Assembly (NCBI RefSeq): GCF_009939225.1
Contig: NZ_JAACJR010000008.1
Span: forward strand, 927,107 to 991,106
DNA length: 64,000 bases
Direction: 5' to 3'
DNA from: Sediminibacterium soli
Lineage (GTDB): Bacteria > Bacteroidota > Bacteroidia > Chitinophagales > Chitinophagaceae
Position 1 is the first letter of the stretch. Every line of letters begins with the position of its first letter. A program made the translations under genes and the position numbers. The notes beneath the pieces are model-generated. The model saw only the letters and a program-made list of their open reading frames with translations, was not told the DNA's origin and searched no databases. This document shows positions 1 to 9,815 of this stretch, in pieces.

Positions 1-1043
1 AGGTACGCGAGCGCGCAAACCAGGTCTGAAAGAAACAGCCCGTTGGCAAACGGTGAGAGAAAAACATTCAGCCTGATATCAAACCAGTTCACCAGCCTCG
101 ATAAGCGCTGAAAGGCGTGCTCGGCATCTGCCAGCTGCCGCTGCTGGGTTCGCAGGTAGTCGTCCAGCCATATCTCTCCCGTAATGGTCTGAAAACAGAC
201 CGCATACTGCCCGTAGAGGTAACTCTTTTTAGATATATGGTTATACAGCGCACCTGTTTTGCGAACAAAGAGGGCGGCAAGCAGCAACCCGCATACCAGA
301 AACAATAACAGCAGCTGATAGCGGTTCACCACGATCGAATACGTGAGTATAACGCAACCGAAAAAAGGCCAGATCCACGATAACAGCCGCACCGCCGTAT
401 GTGTCAGCAAATCGAATTGCCGCCGGTCTATGCCTTCCAGCAATTGCTTCAGTCCCTCTTCTTTACCGATCAGCAATCCCCTGGCGAGTAATGTCTGGCG
501 GAAATCGATGCGCGGACCAAGTTCTTTTACAGCCTGCTGGTAAGCGACAATGGTCTCGGGCACAACGAATGGCGTATTTGCCTGCGCCGCCAGTTTGTCT
601 CTTCCCGGCAGGGTGGCCGATCGGTTCAGCTGGTGGTACAGCGATCCCGGTCCAAAAACATTGAGATCGGATGCAAAACCTTCGCCGGCTTTGTACTCCG
701 TTCCGTCTGCCAGAAAAGAGCGCCTGCCGTCCATGACAGCAAGTTCGTTCTCATTGATCTGCAGCAATTGCTCGTAGTATTTTTTGTGACGCTGGTAGCC
801 GAAAGAAATAAAAAGAAAAACGAAAAAAGCCGCCAGCGCCGAAAGCGCGTATACGATGCTATGCGTCTGGAAATGATTTTGAAAAAAAACAACCAGCTGC
901 CATGCAAATGCAGCGAATGTAATTAACCGCAGCAGTCCCATCCACTGCCATCGCCTGTGGTAAAGATCGCGGAGCGAACGGAACTGTTTGGCTCTTTGCA
1001 GGTAAGTGTCAGCAGCGGAAGCAGTTCTGGTTTGTGTTGTCAT
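1..1043 (-). CDS. MutS-family protein, N-terminal part (cut by window edge)
   Basis: The frame is open from an ATG at 1043 to the left edge, about 347 residues, so the C-terminal ATPase would lie outside the window. Two hydrophobic segments lie near residues 35-75 (LLRLITFAAFAWQLVVFF and the stretch after it), and another pair lies near 230-265. GPGSLYHQLNRSA followed by PGRDKLA, and the later AFQRLSRLVNWFDIRLN, match the core/lever part of the membrane-anchored MutS-like proteins of Bacteroidota, not the mismatch-binding MutS1. Its role is unknown; a role in DNA transactions is inferred only from the family. The start overlaps the galK stop (ATGA), so the two are probably translationally coupled. 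Confidence 0.8.
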   Translation of the reverse strand, partial: MTTQTRTASAADTYLQRAKQFRSLRDLYHRRWQWMGLLRLITFAAFAWQLVVFFQNHFQTHSIVYALSALAAFFVFLFISFGYQRHKKYYEQLLQINENELAVMDGRRSFLADGTEYKAGEGFASDLNVFGPGSLYHQLNRSATLPGRDKLAAQANTPFVVPETIVAYQQAVKELGPRIDFRQTLLARGLLIGKEEGLKQLLEGIDRRQFDLLTHTAVRLLSWIWPFFGCVILTYSIVVNRYQLLLLFLVCGLLLAALFVRKTGALYNHISKKSYLYGQYAVCFQTITGEIWLDDYLRTQQRQLADAEHAFQRLSRLVNWFDIRLNVFLSPFANGLFLSDLVCALAY

Positions 1044-2203
1044 AGAAGAGAGGTGCCCTTATCAATGGCAACAAGATAGCTTTTTAACTCCTTATCAAAT
1101 TGTGAAAAATACCTGGGCGCAAGCGCTTCCGCCAGTTTTTCCGCTTTTCCTTTTTTTACCATATTGATGGTGCAACCTCCAAATCCACCGCCCATCATTC
1201 TTGCACCCAGTACATCCGGGTGATCGCCTACCATGGTTACCAGTGCATCTGCTTCGGGGCAGCTTACTTCATACAGTTCACTGAGACCGCGGTGTGTGGT
1301 AAACATTTTCTGGCCGAACGCAGCAAAATCGTGTTTTGCCAGATCCTCGCAGCCGTTCTGCAAACGCCGGATCTCTTCCGTAACATACCTGCATCTTTTG
1401 TAAACGACCGCATCACCATCCGCAAGACATTCCTCCACCATACCGATGGTGGCGTCGCGCAGGCTTTTTACCGAGGGATATTTTTGGGCTATGACAGCTA
1501 CCCCCCGCTCACATTCCTGCCGGCGAAGATTGTATTCCGAAGAGGCCAGTGAATGCTTGACACCGGTATCAAGCAGCAGTATATCCACTTTTTCGGAGGG
1601 AAAAGGCATGTAGGCATATTCGAGGGAGCGGCAGTCCAGCCGTATCACTTTTTCGGCTTCGCCGAACATGCTGGCGAACATATCCATGATACCGCACTGC
1701 AATCCTACAAAATCGTTCTCGGCCTTCTGCGCAAACTGCACCATTGTTTTCCTGTCGATACCCAGCCCGAACAAGGTATTCATTGCATAGACCGTTGCGC
1801 ATTCAACCGCGGCAGAAGAGGAAAGACCTGCGCCCAGCGGCACATCGCCGCCGATGACCGCATTGAATCCCTGAACAGGGAAACCGTTTTTCTGCAATAC
1901 ATCGATCACGCCGAGTATATAATCCGGCCAGTGAGTTCCTGATTTTACGAGTGCGTCAAGAGAAGATTCATGCGACTCGTCAAGGTCTGCCGCCACCAGT
2001 TGTATCTGCCTGTCGTTTCTTTTCTGTACCGCCAGGTAAATGGCTTTATCGATCGATGCCGGCAGCACAAAACCCATATTGTAATCGGTATGTTCACCGA
2101 TCAGATTAATACGACCCGGAGAACGAACGATTGTATCCGGCTTCCCAAACCTTTCCCCGAAAATGCTTTCTATCGTGGCAACCAGTTCCTTGTTTACTGA
2201 CAT
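1040..2203 (-). CDS. galK: Galactokinase
   Basis: Phosphorylates galactose to galactose-1-phosphate with ATP, the first step of the Leloir pathway, in the cytoplasm. The 387 residues match the family's usual length. The galactokinase signature GRINLIGEHTDYN lies at about 30-42, the GHMP ATP-binding loop PLGAGLSSSA at 122-131, and the C-terminal GHMP motif MMGGGFGGC near 340. The frame stays open further upstream, but the ATG at 2203 gives the normal N-terminus and sits 10 bases after the previous stop. It lies downstream of DUF4442 and MBL-fold genes and overlaps the MutS-like start by 4 bases, so it is probably one transcript. No galactose transporter, mutarotase or GalT is adjacent. Confidence 0.95.
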   Translation of the reverse strand: MSVNKELVATIESIFGERFGKPDTIVRSPGRINLIGEHTDYNMGFVLPASIDKAIYLAVQKRNDRQIQLVAADLDESHESSLDALVKSGTHWPDYILGVIDVLQKNGFPVQGFNAVIGGDVPLGAGLSSSAAVECATVYAMNTLFGLGIDRKTMVQFAQKAENDFVGLQCGIMDMFASMFGEAEKVIRLDCRSLEYAYMPFPSEKVDILLLDTGVKHSLASSEYNLRRQECERGVAVIAQKYPSVKSLRDATIGMVEECLADGDAVVYKRCRYVTEEIRRLQNGCEDLAKHDFAAFGQKMFTTHRGLSELYEVSCPEADALVTMVGDHPDVLGARMMGGGFGGCTINMVKKGKAEKLAEALAPRYFSQFDKELKSYLVAIDKGTSLL

Positions 2204-2213
2204 GTCTTTTACA

Positions 2214-3617
2214 TTATTGAAGCGTGAATTCCGAATGCCTTTCGGGTATCTGAATATGTTTAAATCCTTTACCGTGCAATCGCGATGCAAATTCTTCCTG
2301 CACATCATAATCGCCGTGCACCAGGAACAGGTTTTTTAATTCCGACGGCTCCTGTCCCGCAATAAACAGGCAAAGATCATCGTAATCGCCATGTGCGCTC
2401 ATTGTATAGATACGGCCTATTTCTGCCACCACTTTGTACATTTCTCCGAATATTTTCACCGATTTGGCGCCGCTCAGCAATTTGCCGCCGAGGGAGTTGG
2501 GCTCGCAATAGCCCACCATGAGTACGGTGTTTTTTTCGTCACCAATATTGTTGCGTATATGGTGCTTTACCCTTCCGGCATCGGCCATACCGCTTGCCGA
2601 AATGATCACACAGGGCTGGTCCAGGTCGTTCAGCCGTTTACTCTCTTCCACGCTCTGGATAAATTTGAGTCCCCTGAAATCAAACGGATCGCTGTCCGTC
2701 AGCATCACTTTATGAATGGCATCGTTGAAATACTGGGGATAGGATTTTACCAGGTCGGTTGCTTCCTTGCTCAAAGGACTGTCTACATACACCGGAACCG
2801 GTGGTAACCGTTTTTCCAGTTCCAGCTGGTTGAGGGAATACAGCACTTCCTGTGTGCGCCCTACGCTGAAAGCGGGTATGATCAGTTTGCCTTTTTTCTG
2901 GATACAGGTTTTGTGTATCCAGTGATAAAACAGCTGTGTGGCATCCGCAACATCTTCGTGCAGCCTGTTGCCGTAGGTACTTTCCAGTATAAGGTAATCA
3001 GCCCGCGGTATAGCCGTGGGTTTCCTGAGAATAGCATCGTTGTACCTGCCTACATCACCGCTGAAAGACACCCGCGTTGTATGGCCCTTTGCCGTGATCT
3101 TCAGGTGCACGGAAGCGCTGCCGATGATATGACCCGCGTCTGCAAACATCAGCTCCATCTCTTCATCGATCTTTGTCCATTCGTCGTAGGCCACGGATTC
3201 AAAATGCGATAAGGTTTCGGCAACATCATCCGGTGTATACAGGGGCTGGTAAGGTGTCAATCCCTGTTTGGCCCTTTTCTTATTGATGAATTTGGTATCG
3301 TCGCGCTGTATTTCCGCCGAGTCCTGTAACAATATGGCGGCCAGCTCCTTTGTAGCCGGCGTACAGAATATTGTTCCCGCAAATCCCTCTTTAACGAGTT
3401 TGGGAATCAGTCCGCAATGGTCTATATGTGCATGCGAAAGAATGAGGTAACTGATCTTTGCCGCTTCAAAACCGAAATCGCGGTTCAGTGCATCGGTGTC
3501 TTTACCCATGCCCTGGAACATACCGCAATCAAGTAATACCTGCTTGCCATTGTCCAGGTGAATCAGGTGTTTGGAACCCGTTACTGTACGCGCTGCGCCG
3601 TGAAATGCAATTTTCAT
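2214..3617 (-). CDS. MBL-fold / beta-CASP exonuclease-like protein
   Basis: A 467-residue metallo-beta-lactamase-fold protein of the CPSF/beta-CASP type, predicted to act on RNA in the cytoplasm. The zinc motif SHAHIDHCGL lies at 61-70, and a further metal-ligand region follows (DAGHIIGSASVHL near 155). The beta-CASP part carries PAFSVGRTQEVL, SASGMADAGR and a late AHGD/HGD motif. The C-terminal RNA-specificity segment (MVGYCEPNSLGG, SAHGDYDDL, VHGDYDVQEEF) is complete. The start ATG is 3 bases after the DUF4442 stop. The physiological substrate cannot be read from sequence. Confidence 0.9.
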   Translation of the reverse strand: MKIAFHGAARTVTGSKHLIHLDNGKQVLLDCGMFQGMGKDTDALNRDFGFEAAKISYLILSHAHIDHCGLIPKLVKEGFAGTIFCTPATKELAAILLQDSAEIQRDDTKFINKKRAKQGLTPYQPLYTPDDVAETLSHFESVAYDEWTKIDEEMELMFADAGHIIGSASVHLKITAKGHTTRVSFSGDVGRYNDAILRKPTAIPRADYLILESTYGNRLHEDVADATQLFYHWIHKTCIQKKGKLIIPAFSVGRTQEVLYSLNQLELEKRLPPVPVYVDSPLSKEATDLVKSYPQYFNDAIHKVMLTDSDPFDFRGLKFIQSVEESKRLNDLDQPCVIISASGMADAGRVKHHIRNNIGDEKNTVLMVGYCEPNSLGGKLLSGAKSVKIFGEMYKVVAEIGRIYTMSAHGDYDDLCLFIAGQEPSELKNLFLVHGDYDVQEEFASRLHGKGFKHIQIPERHSEFTLQ

Positions 3618-3620
3618 ACA

Positions 3621-4103
3621 CTATCTTTTTTTGAAACTCCAGGTGATGATGAATTCTGCAACCGTTTCTCCCGATGTATTTACGCCCTTGGACCTGCAAT
3701 GCACCGTGGCAGGCTCTCCTGTTTCGAGGGCGCGTGTTGCCGCGTTTTCGACGGCAGTTCCATCTTCGCAGGTGAAGCGGATTTTTCCGGTTGCTTTTTT
3801 TACAAACTTCGCTTCAATGCCCACTACCAGCAAGCTTATTCCCGGATGGCGCCGGTATATCTGCGCCATCGCCAGGGCGCCCGTACTCAGTTCGGCCGCC
3901 ATCGACTGCACAGCGAAATACATGGAACGAAAAGGATTTTTATTCAGCCATTTGTAGGGTACGGAAACGATGCAGCGCTGTTCGTCCAGCAATTGCAAAC
4001 GAAGGCCCGCAAAAAAAGCGGCAGGCAGGTTTTGCAACAGGAACAGCCGAAACAGGATCGGATGTGTGGCCAGTTTCTGAAACCGATAAAAACCCGGATG
4101 CAT
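3621..4103 (-). CDS. DUF4442 hotdog-fold protein
   Basis: A 160-residue protein that fits the DUF4442 family, small hotdog-fold proteins related to PaaI-type acyl-CoA thioesterases. The segment KWLNKNPFRSMYFAVQSMAA, about 50-70, is the conserved part, where thioesterases place the catalytic helix. A Phe/Leu-rich N-terminus precedes it. No substrate is known for this family. It heads the tight run DUF4442, MBL nuclease, galK, MutS-like (gaps of 3 and 10 bases, then an overlap), so the four are probably co-transcribed although their roles look unrelated. Confidence 0.75.
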   Translation of the reverse strand: MHPGFYRFQKLATHPILFRLFLLQNLPAAFFAGLRLQLLDEQRCIVSVPYKWLNKNPFRSMYFAVQSMAAELSTGALAMAQIYRRHPGISLLVVGIEAKFVKKATGKIRFTCEDGTAVENAATRALETGEPATVHCRSKGVNTSGETVAEFIITWSFKKR

Positions 4104-4172
4104 GCTGCACTTTTTTAATCCCTAAAAGTAACAGCAATGCCCTGGAGAAAAAAATAAATCGTTGTGCAAACG

Positions 4173-4910
4173 TTACAGCAACAGGGCCGCCAGTGCATAA
4201 TCCGCAAAAAGGATCATGATGCAACTTACCACCACCGCGCTGGTGCTGGCCCGGCCTATCTCGAGCGAACCCCCTTTTACGTTATACCCGAAGTAAGCAG
4301 GGATACTGCTGAGGATAAAACCATAGGTGTACGATTTATAGAGCGCTACGGTAATATTGTACGTATTCAGGTTCTGGCGCAGACCGTTATCGAAAATATC
4401 GGTGGCGATGATGCCCGACATGGATCCGGCCGTTCTTCCGCCCCAGATACCGATCACGGCAGAGATAATGATCAGGCAGGGTATTACCAGCAGTGAGGCC
4501 AGTATCTTGGGAAGCACCAGGTAACTTTTGGTATTGATGCCCATGATCTCAAGCGCATCGATCTGTTCGCTGATACGCATATTACCCAGTTCACTGGCTA
4601 TCTTACTTCCCACCACGCCGGCGAGTACAATACTTACCACCGTAGGCGATAATTCCAGTATCATACTGTCCCGCACGATCTGCGCGATCGTTGACGCAGG
4701 CACCAGCGGACTTACCAGTTGGTAGGCCGTTTGCACGGTTGTTACCGCACCCAGGAACAGGGAAATGATCATTACGATCGGCAACGCGCCGATTCCGATC
4801 TCCACGCACTGATGCATGAATTCCTTCCAGTACATACGCCAGTTCTCCGGTTTGGTGAACATGCCCTTAAGCATCAGAAGATAGGTGCCAAGATGGGTGA
4901 AGAATGACAT
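4173..4910 (-). CDS. mlaE: MlaE-type ABC transporter permease
   Basis: A 245-residue inner-membrane permease of the MlaE family, which moves phospholipid between the inner membrane and the outer membrane pathway. Five or six hydrophobic segments are visible. Family residues include GALPIVMIISLFLGAVTT (about 38-55), ELSPTVVSIVLAGVVGSKIASELG (split by the membrane) and the coupling-helix region EQIDALEIMGI (about 114-124). The ATPase partner is usually the next gene, but here the only candidate is at 17,410-18,204 on the other strand. No MCE-domain (MlaD) gene is seen nearby. Confidence 0.88.
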   Translation of the reverse strand: MSFFTHLGTYLLMLKGMFTKPENWRMYWKEFMHQCVEIGIGALPIVMIISLFLGAVTTVQTAYQLVSPLVPASTIAQIVRDSMILELSPTVVSIVLAGVVGSKIASELGNMRISEQIDALEIMGINTKSYLVLPKILASLLVIPCLIIISAVIGIWGGRTAGSMSGIIATDIFDNGLRQNLNTYNITVALYKSYTYGFILSSIPAYFGYNVKGGSLEIGRASTSAVVVSCIMILFADYALAALLL

Positions 4911-4979
4911 AGGGAGATCAGTGGTTAATAATTAGCAATGTTTCGCAGGCCTGGACGCTCTGTTTTTTATCCGGCTCTT

Positions 4980-7322
4980 TTATTTCTTTTTCTTCTTCAA
5001 TCGCTTCCACCAGGCGCTGCTCTGGATGGCTTCGTCGGTGTTCATGCGGCATTTGAGCTGCGCATCCACAACCGCCACCAGCGCCATGTTCACGATGCTT
5101 CTTACGGTGCTGCCCAGCTGCAGCACGTGTACAGGCTTTTTCAAACCCAGCAATATAGGACCGATGGCATCGGCGCCGCCCACTTCTTTCAGCAGGTTAT
5201 AGGTCACATTGCCTGCGGTCAGGTTGGGAAACATCAGCACGTTCACGTCCTCGTCAACCAGTTCACTGAAGGGATAATTGTCGCGCAGTATCTCTTTGTT
5301 AAAAGCAAGACTGCCCTGCATTTCGCCATCAACGATCAGCGAAGGATTGCGCTGTTTCAGGATACGTGTTGCCTCTGCCACCAGTTTGGCCTCCGGCGAA
5401 TCGCTGCTGCCGAAATTGCTGTAGCTGAGCATGGCAATACGCGGTGTAAGGTTGAAATTCCTTACCTCTTTGGCCACCATCATGGTGATATCCGCCAGTT
5501 CTTCGGCCGTGGGGTGAAAGTTAACCGTGGTATCTGCCAGGAACAGGGGGCCTTTTTTTGTCAGCAGCAGGTACATACCCGCAATCTTTTTTACACCCTC
5601 TTCCGTTCCGATGATCTGCAGAGCGGGACGTATGGCTTCCGCATAATTTTTTGTCAACCCCGAGAGCATGGCATCGGCATCACCTGTCTCCACCATCATG
5701 CAGCCAAAATGGTTGCGGTCTTTCATGATCTTCAGGCTCTCGTATTTATTGAATCCTTTACGCTGCCGCTTACGGAAAAACAGTTCGCTGTAGAACTCAC
5801 GCTTGGATTCCATCTCATCGCTGCGCGGGTCGATGATGGGTATATCGCTGATATCGATATTGTTCTTTTCGGCTATCAGGCGGATCTTATCGGGATCGCC
5901 CAATAAGATCGGGTACGCGATGCCGTCGTCGTAAATAATGCTGGCCGCTTTTAATATCTTCTGGTTATCGGCTTCTGCGAATACCAATCGCTTGGGTGAT
6001 TTTCTTGCCTTGTTGCCGATCACGCGCATCAGCTGGTTATCAAGACCCAGCCGTTTATTCAGTTCAAGGGCATAAGCCTCCCAGTTGCCGATCTGTTTCT
6101 GTGCAATACCGGTGTCTATCGCCGCCTTGGCAACCGCCGGCGCTACGGTGGACAGCAACCTGGGGTCAACCGGTTTGGGGATGATGTATTCCGGACCGAA
6201 AGACATATTGCTCTGGTTGTAGGCCAGGTTCACGATATCGGGAACCGGCGATTTGGCCAGATCGGCCAGCGCCCGCACCGCTGCCAGTTTCATTTCTTCG
6301 TTGATCTGGGTGGCACGCACATCCAGCGCTCCGCGGAAAATATATGGGAAGCCCAATACATTGTTTACCTGGTTGGGATAGTCCGTTCTGCCTGTGGCCA
6401 TGATAATGTCTTTACGGGCAGCCGTTGCATCTTCATAGCTGATCTCCGGATCGGGGTTGGCCATAGCGAATACAATGGGGTTGCGCGCCATGCTTCTGAT
6501 CATATCCTGTGTTACCACATTGCCCACGCTGAGTCCGAGAAATACATCGGCATCCTTCATGGCTTTATCGAGCGTGGCATCGTTTTTCTTCACGGCGAAT
6601 TTCATACGCTCCTCATCCAGATCGGTTCTGCCGGTATGCAGTACACCGTCTTTGTCGAACACGATGAAATTCTCATGTTTTGCACCCAGTGCTACATACA
6701 GTTTCATGCAGGCCATGGCCGCCGCGCCGGCGCCGTTCACCACAAAACAAACCTTTTCAATCTTTTTCTTCTGCAGCTCCAGCGCATTCAGCAAAGCCGC
6801 GCTGCTGATGATGGCCGTACCGTGCTGGTCGTCGTGCATCACAGGAATCTTCATCTGCTTTTTCAATTCCTGCTCTATATAAAAACATTCAGGGGCCTTA
6901 ATATCTTCCAGGTTGATACCGCCGAACGTGGGCTCAAGCGCTTTTACGATCTGAACAAACTTCTGGGGATCCTTTTCATTGATCTCGATATCGAATACAT
7001 CTATATCGGCAAAGATCTTGAACAGCACACCCTTACCTTCCATTACGGGTTTGCTGGCTTCGGGACCGATATCACCCAGGCCAAGCACGGCCGTGCCGTT
7101 GCTGATCACCGCCACCAGGTTGCCCTTGGCGGTGTATTTATACACCTCCTCTGTATGTTTTGCGATCTCCTTGCAGGGTTCTGCCACTCCCGGACTGTAG
7201 GCAAGCGAAAGATCGCGCTGTGTTTTTGCTTCTTTGGTGGGTACCACTTCTATTTTTCCAGGCCGGCCGGAAGCATGGTATTCGAGCGCTTGTTCCTTTC
7301 GTAACTCCTTGTGTTTGGACAT
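4980..7322 (-). CDS. maeB: NADP-dependent malic enzyme (MaeB type)
   Basis: Oxidative decarboxylation of malate to pyruvate with NADP, in the cytoplasm. The 780 residues have the MaeB architecture: an N-terminal malic enzyme module (YSPGVAEPC near 45, [11 protein letters not shown], then [12 protein letters not shown] as the nucleotide-binding loop) and a C-terminal phosphotransacetylase-like module from about 440 that is thought to be regulatory, not catalytic. The ATG at 7322 ([11 protein letters not shown]) was chosen over an upstream TTG because it matches the family N-terminus. It is monocistronic, with gaps of 69 bases downstream and 185 upstream. The mdh gene at 18,867 gives a second malate enzyme in the window. 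Confidence 0.95.
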   Translation of the reverse strand: MSKHKELRKEQALEYHASGRPGKIEVVPTKEAKTQRDLSLAYSPGVAEPCKEIAKHTEEVYKYTAKGNLVAVISNGTAVLGLGDIGPEASKPVMEGKGVLFKIFADIDVFDIEINEKDPQKFVQIVKALEPTFGGINLEDIKAPECFYIEQELKKQMKIPVMHDDQHGTAIISSAALLNALELQKKKIEKVCFVVNGAGAAAMACMKLYVALGAKHENFIVFDKDGVLHTGRTDLDEERMKFAVKKNDATLDKAMKDADVFLGLSVGNVVTQDMIRSMARNPIVFAMANPDPEISYEDATAARKDIIMATGRTDYPNQVNNVLGFPYIFRGALDVRATQINEEMKLAAVRALADLAKSPVPDIVNLAYNQSNMSFGPEYIIPKPVDPRLLSTVAPAVAKAAIDTGIAQKQIGNWEAYALELNKRLGLDNQLMRVIGNKARKSPKRLVFAEADNQKILKAASIIYDDGIAYPILLGDPDKIRLIAEKNNIDISDIPIIDPRSDEMESKREFYSELFFRKRQRKGFNKYESLKIMKDRNHFGCMMVETGDADAMLSGLTKNYAEAIRPALQIIGTEEGVKKIAGMYLLLTKKGPLFLADTTVNFHPTAEELADITMMVAKEVRNFNLTPRIAMLSYSNFGSSDSPEAKLVAEATRILKQRNPSLIVDGEMQGSLAFNKEILRDNYPFSELVDEDVNVLMFPNLTAGNVTYNLLKEVGGADAIGPILLGLKKPVHVLQLGSTVRSIVNMALVAVVDAQLKCRMNTDEAIQSSAWWKRLKKKKK

Positions 7323-7507
7323 ACTGATCTTTTGGGTTACCGGCTGCAATCGTTCTGGTATCGCAGTGCGCTGTTAACAGGCAGGCGCAACCACCAAACG
7401 GTAAGGGCAAGCAAAACAACCGGCTGAAAGGGCAAAAATACGGTTTCTTGGAAGATGACCGAATGCATTCATTATCTGTCATATATGCATATTCAGGTGG
7501 CAAGAAA

Positions 7508-8035
7508 TTACCTGCCGAAACCGATCCGCTCCCTTTCTTCCCAGGCAACCTGGTCGGCTTTGTCGCCCAGCAGTTTTTCTATGGCCAGGTTGATCAGGAC
7601 CAGTTGCTCGCTGTGGCCGGTGACCGTGTGCCGGATATCCATGACTTCCAATGCAAGCTCCTGGTACTGAAGGGCTATCTGTCGGATGGCGATAAAGGCC
7701 CGCATGATGACAATATTCATCTGAATGGCCTTCTCCGAATGCAGTACACTGCTGAGCATGGCAATACCCTGTTCTGTAAAAGCAAAAGGATAATATTTTA
7801 TATGCTCCCCACGCCTGCCTTTGTCTAAGGACGCAAATTGCGTCCTTAAAGATTGGTATTCGTCCCTGGTAAGTGCATACATAAAATCATCAGGGAATCG
7901 TCCGATATTCCTGCGAACAGCTTCTTTCAGCCGTTTGGTTTCGACATCATACAGAACAGCCAGATCATGGTCGAGCATAACGCGTCGGCCCCTGACAGTG
8001 TAGATCTTTTCCTGGATCAGCTGGACATCCATCAT
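7508..8035 (-). CDS. ORF6N domain protein
   Basis: A 175-residue protein whose N-terminal 90 residues match the ORF6N domain, a DNA-binding module spread by phages and mobile elements. Diagnostic stretches are IYTVRGRRVMLDHDLAVLYDVETKRLKEAV (split here as start and end of the motif), RRNIGRFPDDFMY and FAFTEQGIAMLSSVL. A helical tail follows. Copies are common as lone genes in Bacteroidota chromosomes and are rarely linked to an active prophage; no phage gene is adjacent. The start is the first of two consecutive ATG codons. Regulation of phage or host genes is only a guess. Confidence 0.85.
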   Translation of the reverse strand: MMDVQLIQEKIYTVRGRRVMLDHDLAVLYDVETKRLKEAVRRNIGRFPDDFMYALTRDEYQSLRTQFASLDKGRRGEHIKYYPFAFTEQGIAMLSSVLHSEKAIQMNIVIMRAFIAIRQIALQYQELALEVMDIRHTVTGHSEQLVLINLAIEKLLGDKADQVAWEERERIGFGR

Positions 8036-8127
8036 CGTAATTTGACCTGAAAATACAGGTTGCCGTATTTACACTGAAGGTAGAAATACGCTGTCAATCC
8101 GGTATTTTCACGAGGATGTTTATACGC

Positions 8128-9306
8128 TTACCGGGTCATTGCCCCTAACCAGGCCATCATACCCATTCCTTTTTCGATAGCACGCTCGTCGATATTGAAT
8201 TTAGGGGTATGGACATTGTGTGCGATCCCCTCCGCCTCGTTGCGAACGCCTATCCGGAAAAAACAGCCGGGGATCAGTTGGGTATAATAGCCGAAATCCT
8301 CCGCACCCATGCGCATTTCCGTTTCGGAAACATTTCCCTTCCCCGCGAATTCATTGGCCAGGTCCCAGGCATGCCCGGTAAAAACGGGATCGTTGTCTAC
8401 CGTCGGGTATCCGACATCGATATGCAGGTCTATTTCGGCGCCCATGGCCTCCACCAGTCCCACGGCCTGTTTACGTATCAGTTCATGGGCTTTCTTCCGC
8501 CATACCTCGTCCATGGCACGGAAGGTGCCCATCAGCTTCACCTCGCTGGGTATTACGTTGGTGGTATGCCCGCCCTGTATGGAACAGATAGATAAAACCG
8601 AAGGCGAAGTGGGGTTATTGTTCCTGGATATGATCTGCTGCAGACTTACGATCAGCTGCGATGCGATCAATACGGTATCGGCAGTGAGATGCGGCGCGGC
8701 GGCATGACCGCCTTTGCTGCGTATGGTAATATACAACTCGTCGGCACTTGCCATAACACGCCCTTTGCGAAAACTGAATTTGCCAAGTTCAAGTCCGGGA
8801 TGCACATGCAGTCCGATAATTCCCTGCGGCTTTGGATTTTCCAGCGCGCCGTCGCGGATCATATAACTGGCCCCTCCGGGGTTTCTTTCCTCTCCCGGCT
8901 GAAAAAATAATTTGATCGTTCCCTCCCACTCGTCTTTCAACCCGTTAAGGATCTTTGCCGCACCCAGTAAGATGGTGGTATGCACATCGTGACCGCAGGC
9001 ATGCATCACCCCGGGATTCGTGGATTTGTATGCCACTTCGTTCTCCTCCTGAATGGGCAGTGCATCCATATCGGCGCGCAGGGCTATCACGCGGCTTTCG
9101 GGGTTCTTGCCTTTGAGCAGGCCCACAATACCCGTATCAGCCTTTATCTCATAGGGAATACCGAAAGAATCGAGCCTGGAACGAACATATTTACTTGTTT
9201 CCGTTTCCTGGTAACTCAGTTCGGGATGTGCATGAAGATGATGACGCACTTCGATAAATTCATCCGCATATTGTTTGGCCAAAGACCTGATCTTTTCTGC
9301 TAGCAT
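8128..9306 (-). CDS. M20 family amidohydrolase
   Basis: A 392-residue zinc-dependent M20D peptidase/amidohydrolase, of the group that removes N-acyl groups from amino acids (hippurate, N-acetyl or indole-acetyl amino acid hydrolases). Metal-binding and catalytic stretches are RADMDALPIQE, HACGHDVHTT and FFQPGEERNPGG. The dimerisation domain begins near GGHAAAPH, and AEDFGYY lies near the C-terminus. The ATG at 9306 (MLAEKIRSLA) sits 4 bases after the SPOR gene stop and fits the family better than the open frame further upstream. No signal peptide is seen, so it is cytoplasmic. The substrate cannot be assigned. Confidence 0.9.
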   Translation of the reverse strand: MLAEKIRSLAKQYADEFIEVRHHLHAHPELSYQETETSKYVRSRLDSFGIPYEIKADTGIVGLLKGKNPESRVIALRADMDALPIQEENEVAYKSTNPGVMHACGHDVHTTILLGAAKILNGLKDEWEGTIKLFFQPGEERNPGGASYMIRDGALENPKPQGIIGLHVHPGLELGKFSFRKGRVMASADELYITIRSKGGHAAAPHLTADTVLIASQLIVSLQQIISRNNNPTSPSVLSICSIQGGHTTNVIPSEVKLMGTFRAMDEVWRKKAHELIRKQAVGLVEAMGAEIDLHIDVGYPTVDNDPVFTGHAWDLANEFAGKGNVSETEMRMGAEDFGYYTQLIPGCFFRIGVRNEAEGIAHNVHTPKFNIDERAIEKGMGMMAWLGAMTR

Positions 9307-9310
9307 AGCT

Positions 9311-9751
9311 CTATTGAACAAAGGGTTCTTCTGTTTCGGGGATGATGAGTTCCACGGCATCGTCCACTATATACAATCCTTCCGGGTAATAACGCAGCAA
9401 CTGCTTCCTGAATGCTTCCGCATCCTCTCTTTTCAAAAAATTACCGATACGCACGCGGAAGTTGGGCGACTGGTAAGTAACATAACTTTTCTGCTCCGGG
9501 AAACTGTTGCCGAGGGTTGCCTGCAGGGAAAAAGCGTTATCACGGCTTGCCGTGCTCAGTACCTGTATGCGGAACCCCTTGTACAAACCGCTGCCGGCCT
9601 GTGTAAGGAACCGCTTATTGATCTCGGCCTGTTTGCCGGCAAGGATATCCAGGCGGGGATCTTTCTTAACAATAACGGTATCTCCCGCGTACAGCGATGA
9701 ACTGATCAGCAGGATCAGCAACAGGGTATATGACTGACGGAACGGTTTCAT
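9311..9751 (-). CDS. Exported SPOR-domain protein
   Basis: A 146-residue protein with an N-terminal signal peptide (MKPFRQSYTLLLILLISSSLYAG) broken near residue 22. The C-terminal SPOR-like repeat spans about 57-130, with FRIQVLSTASRDNA, VTYQSPNFRVRIGNF and REDAEAFRKQL. SPOR domains bind denuded peptidoglycan glycans, so a periplasmic cell-wall or septal role is likely. It probably shares a transcript with the M20 hydrolase. No division gene is nearby to define the role. Confidence 0.8.
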   Translation of the reverse strand: MKPFRQSYTLLLILLISSSLYAGDTVIVKKDPRLDILAGKQAEINKRFLTQAGSGLYKGFRIQVLSTASRDNAFSLQATLGNSFPEQKSYVTYQSPNFRVRIGNFLKREDAEAFRKQLLRYYPEGLYIVDDAVELIIPETEEPFVQ

Positions 9752-9815
9752 AGCATCCTCCTATAAAGGTAAGACAGATGCAGCAGCAGATACCAAAACC
9801 ATACCCCGAAATTTA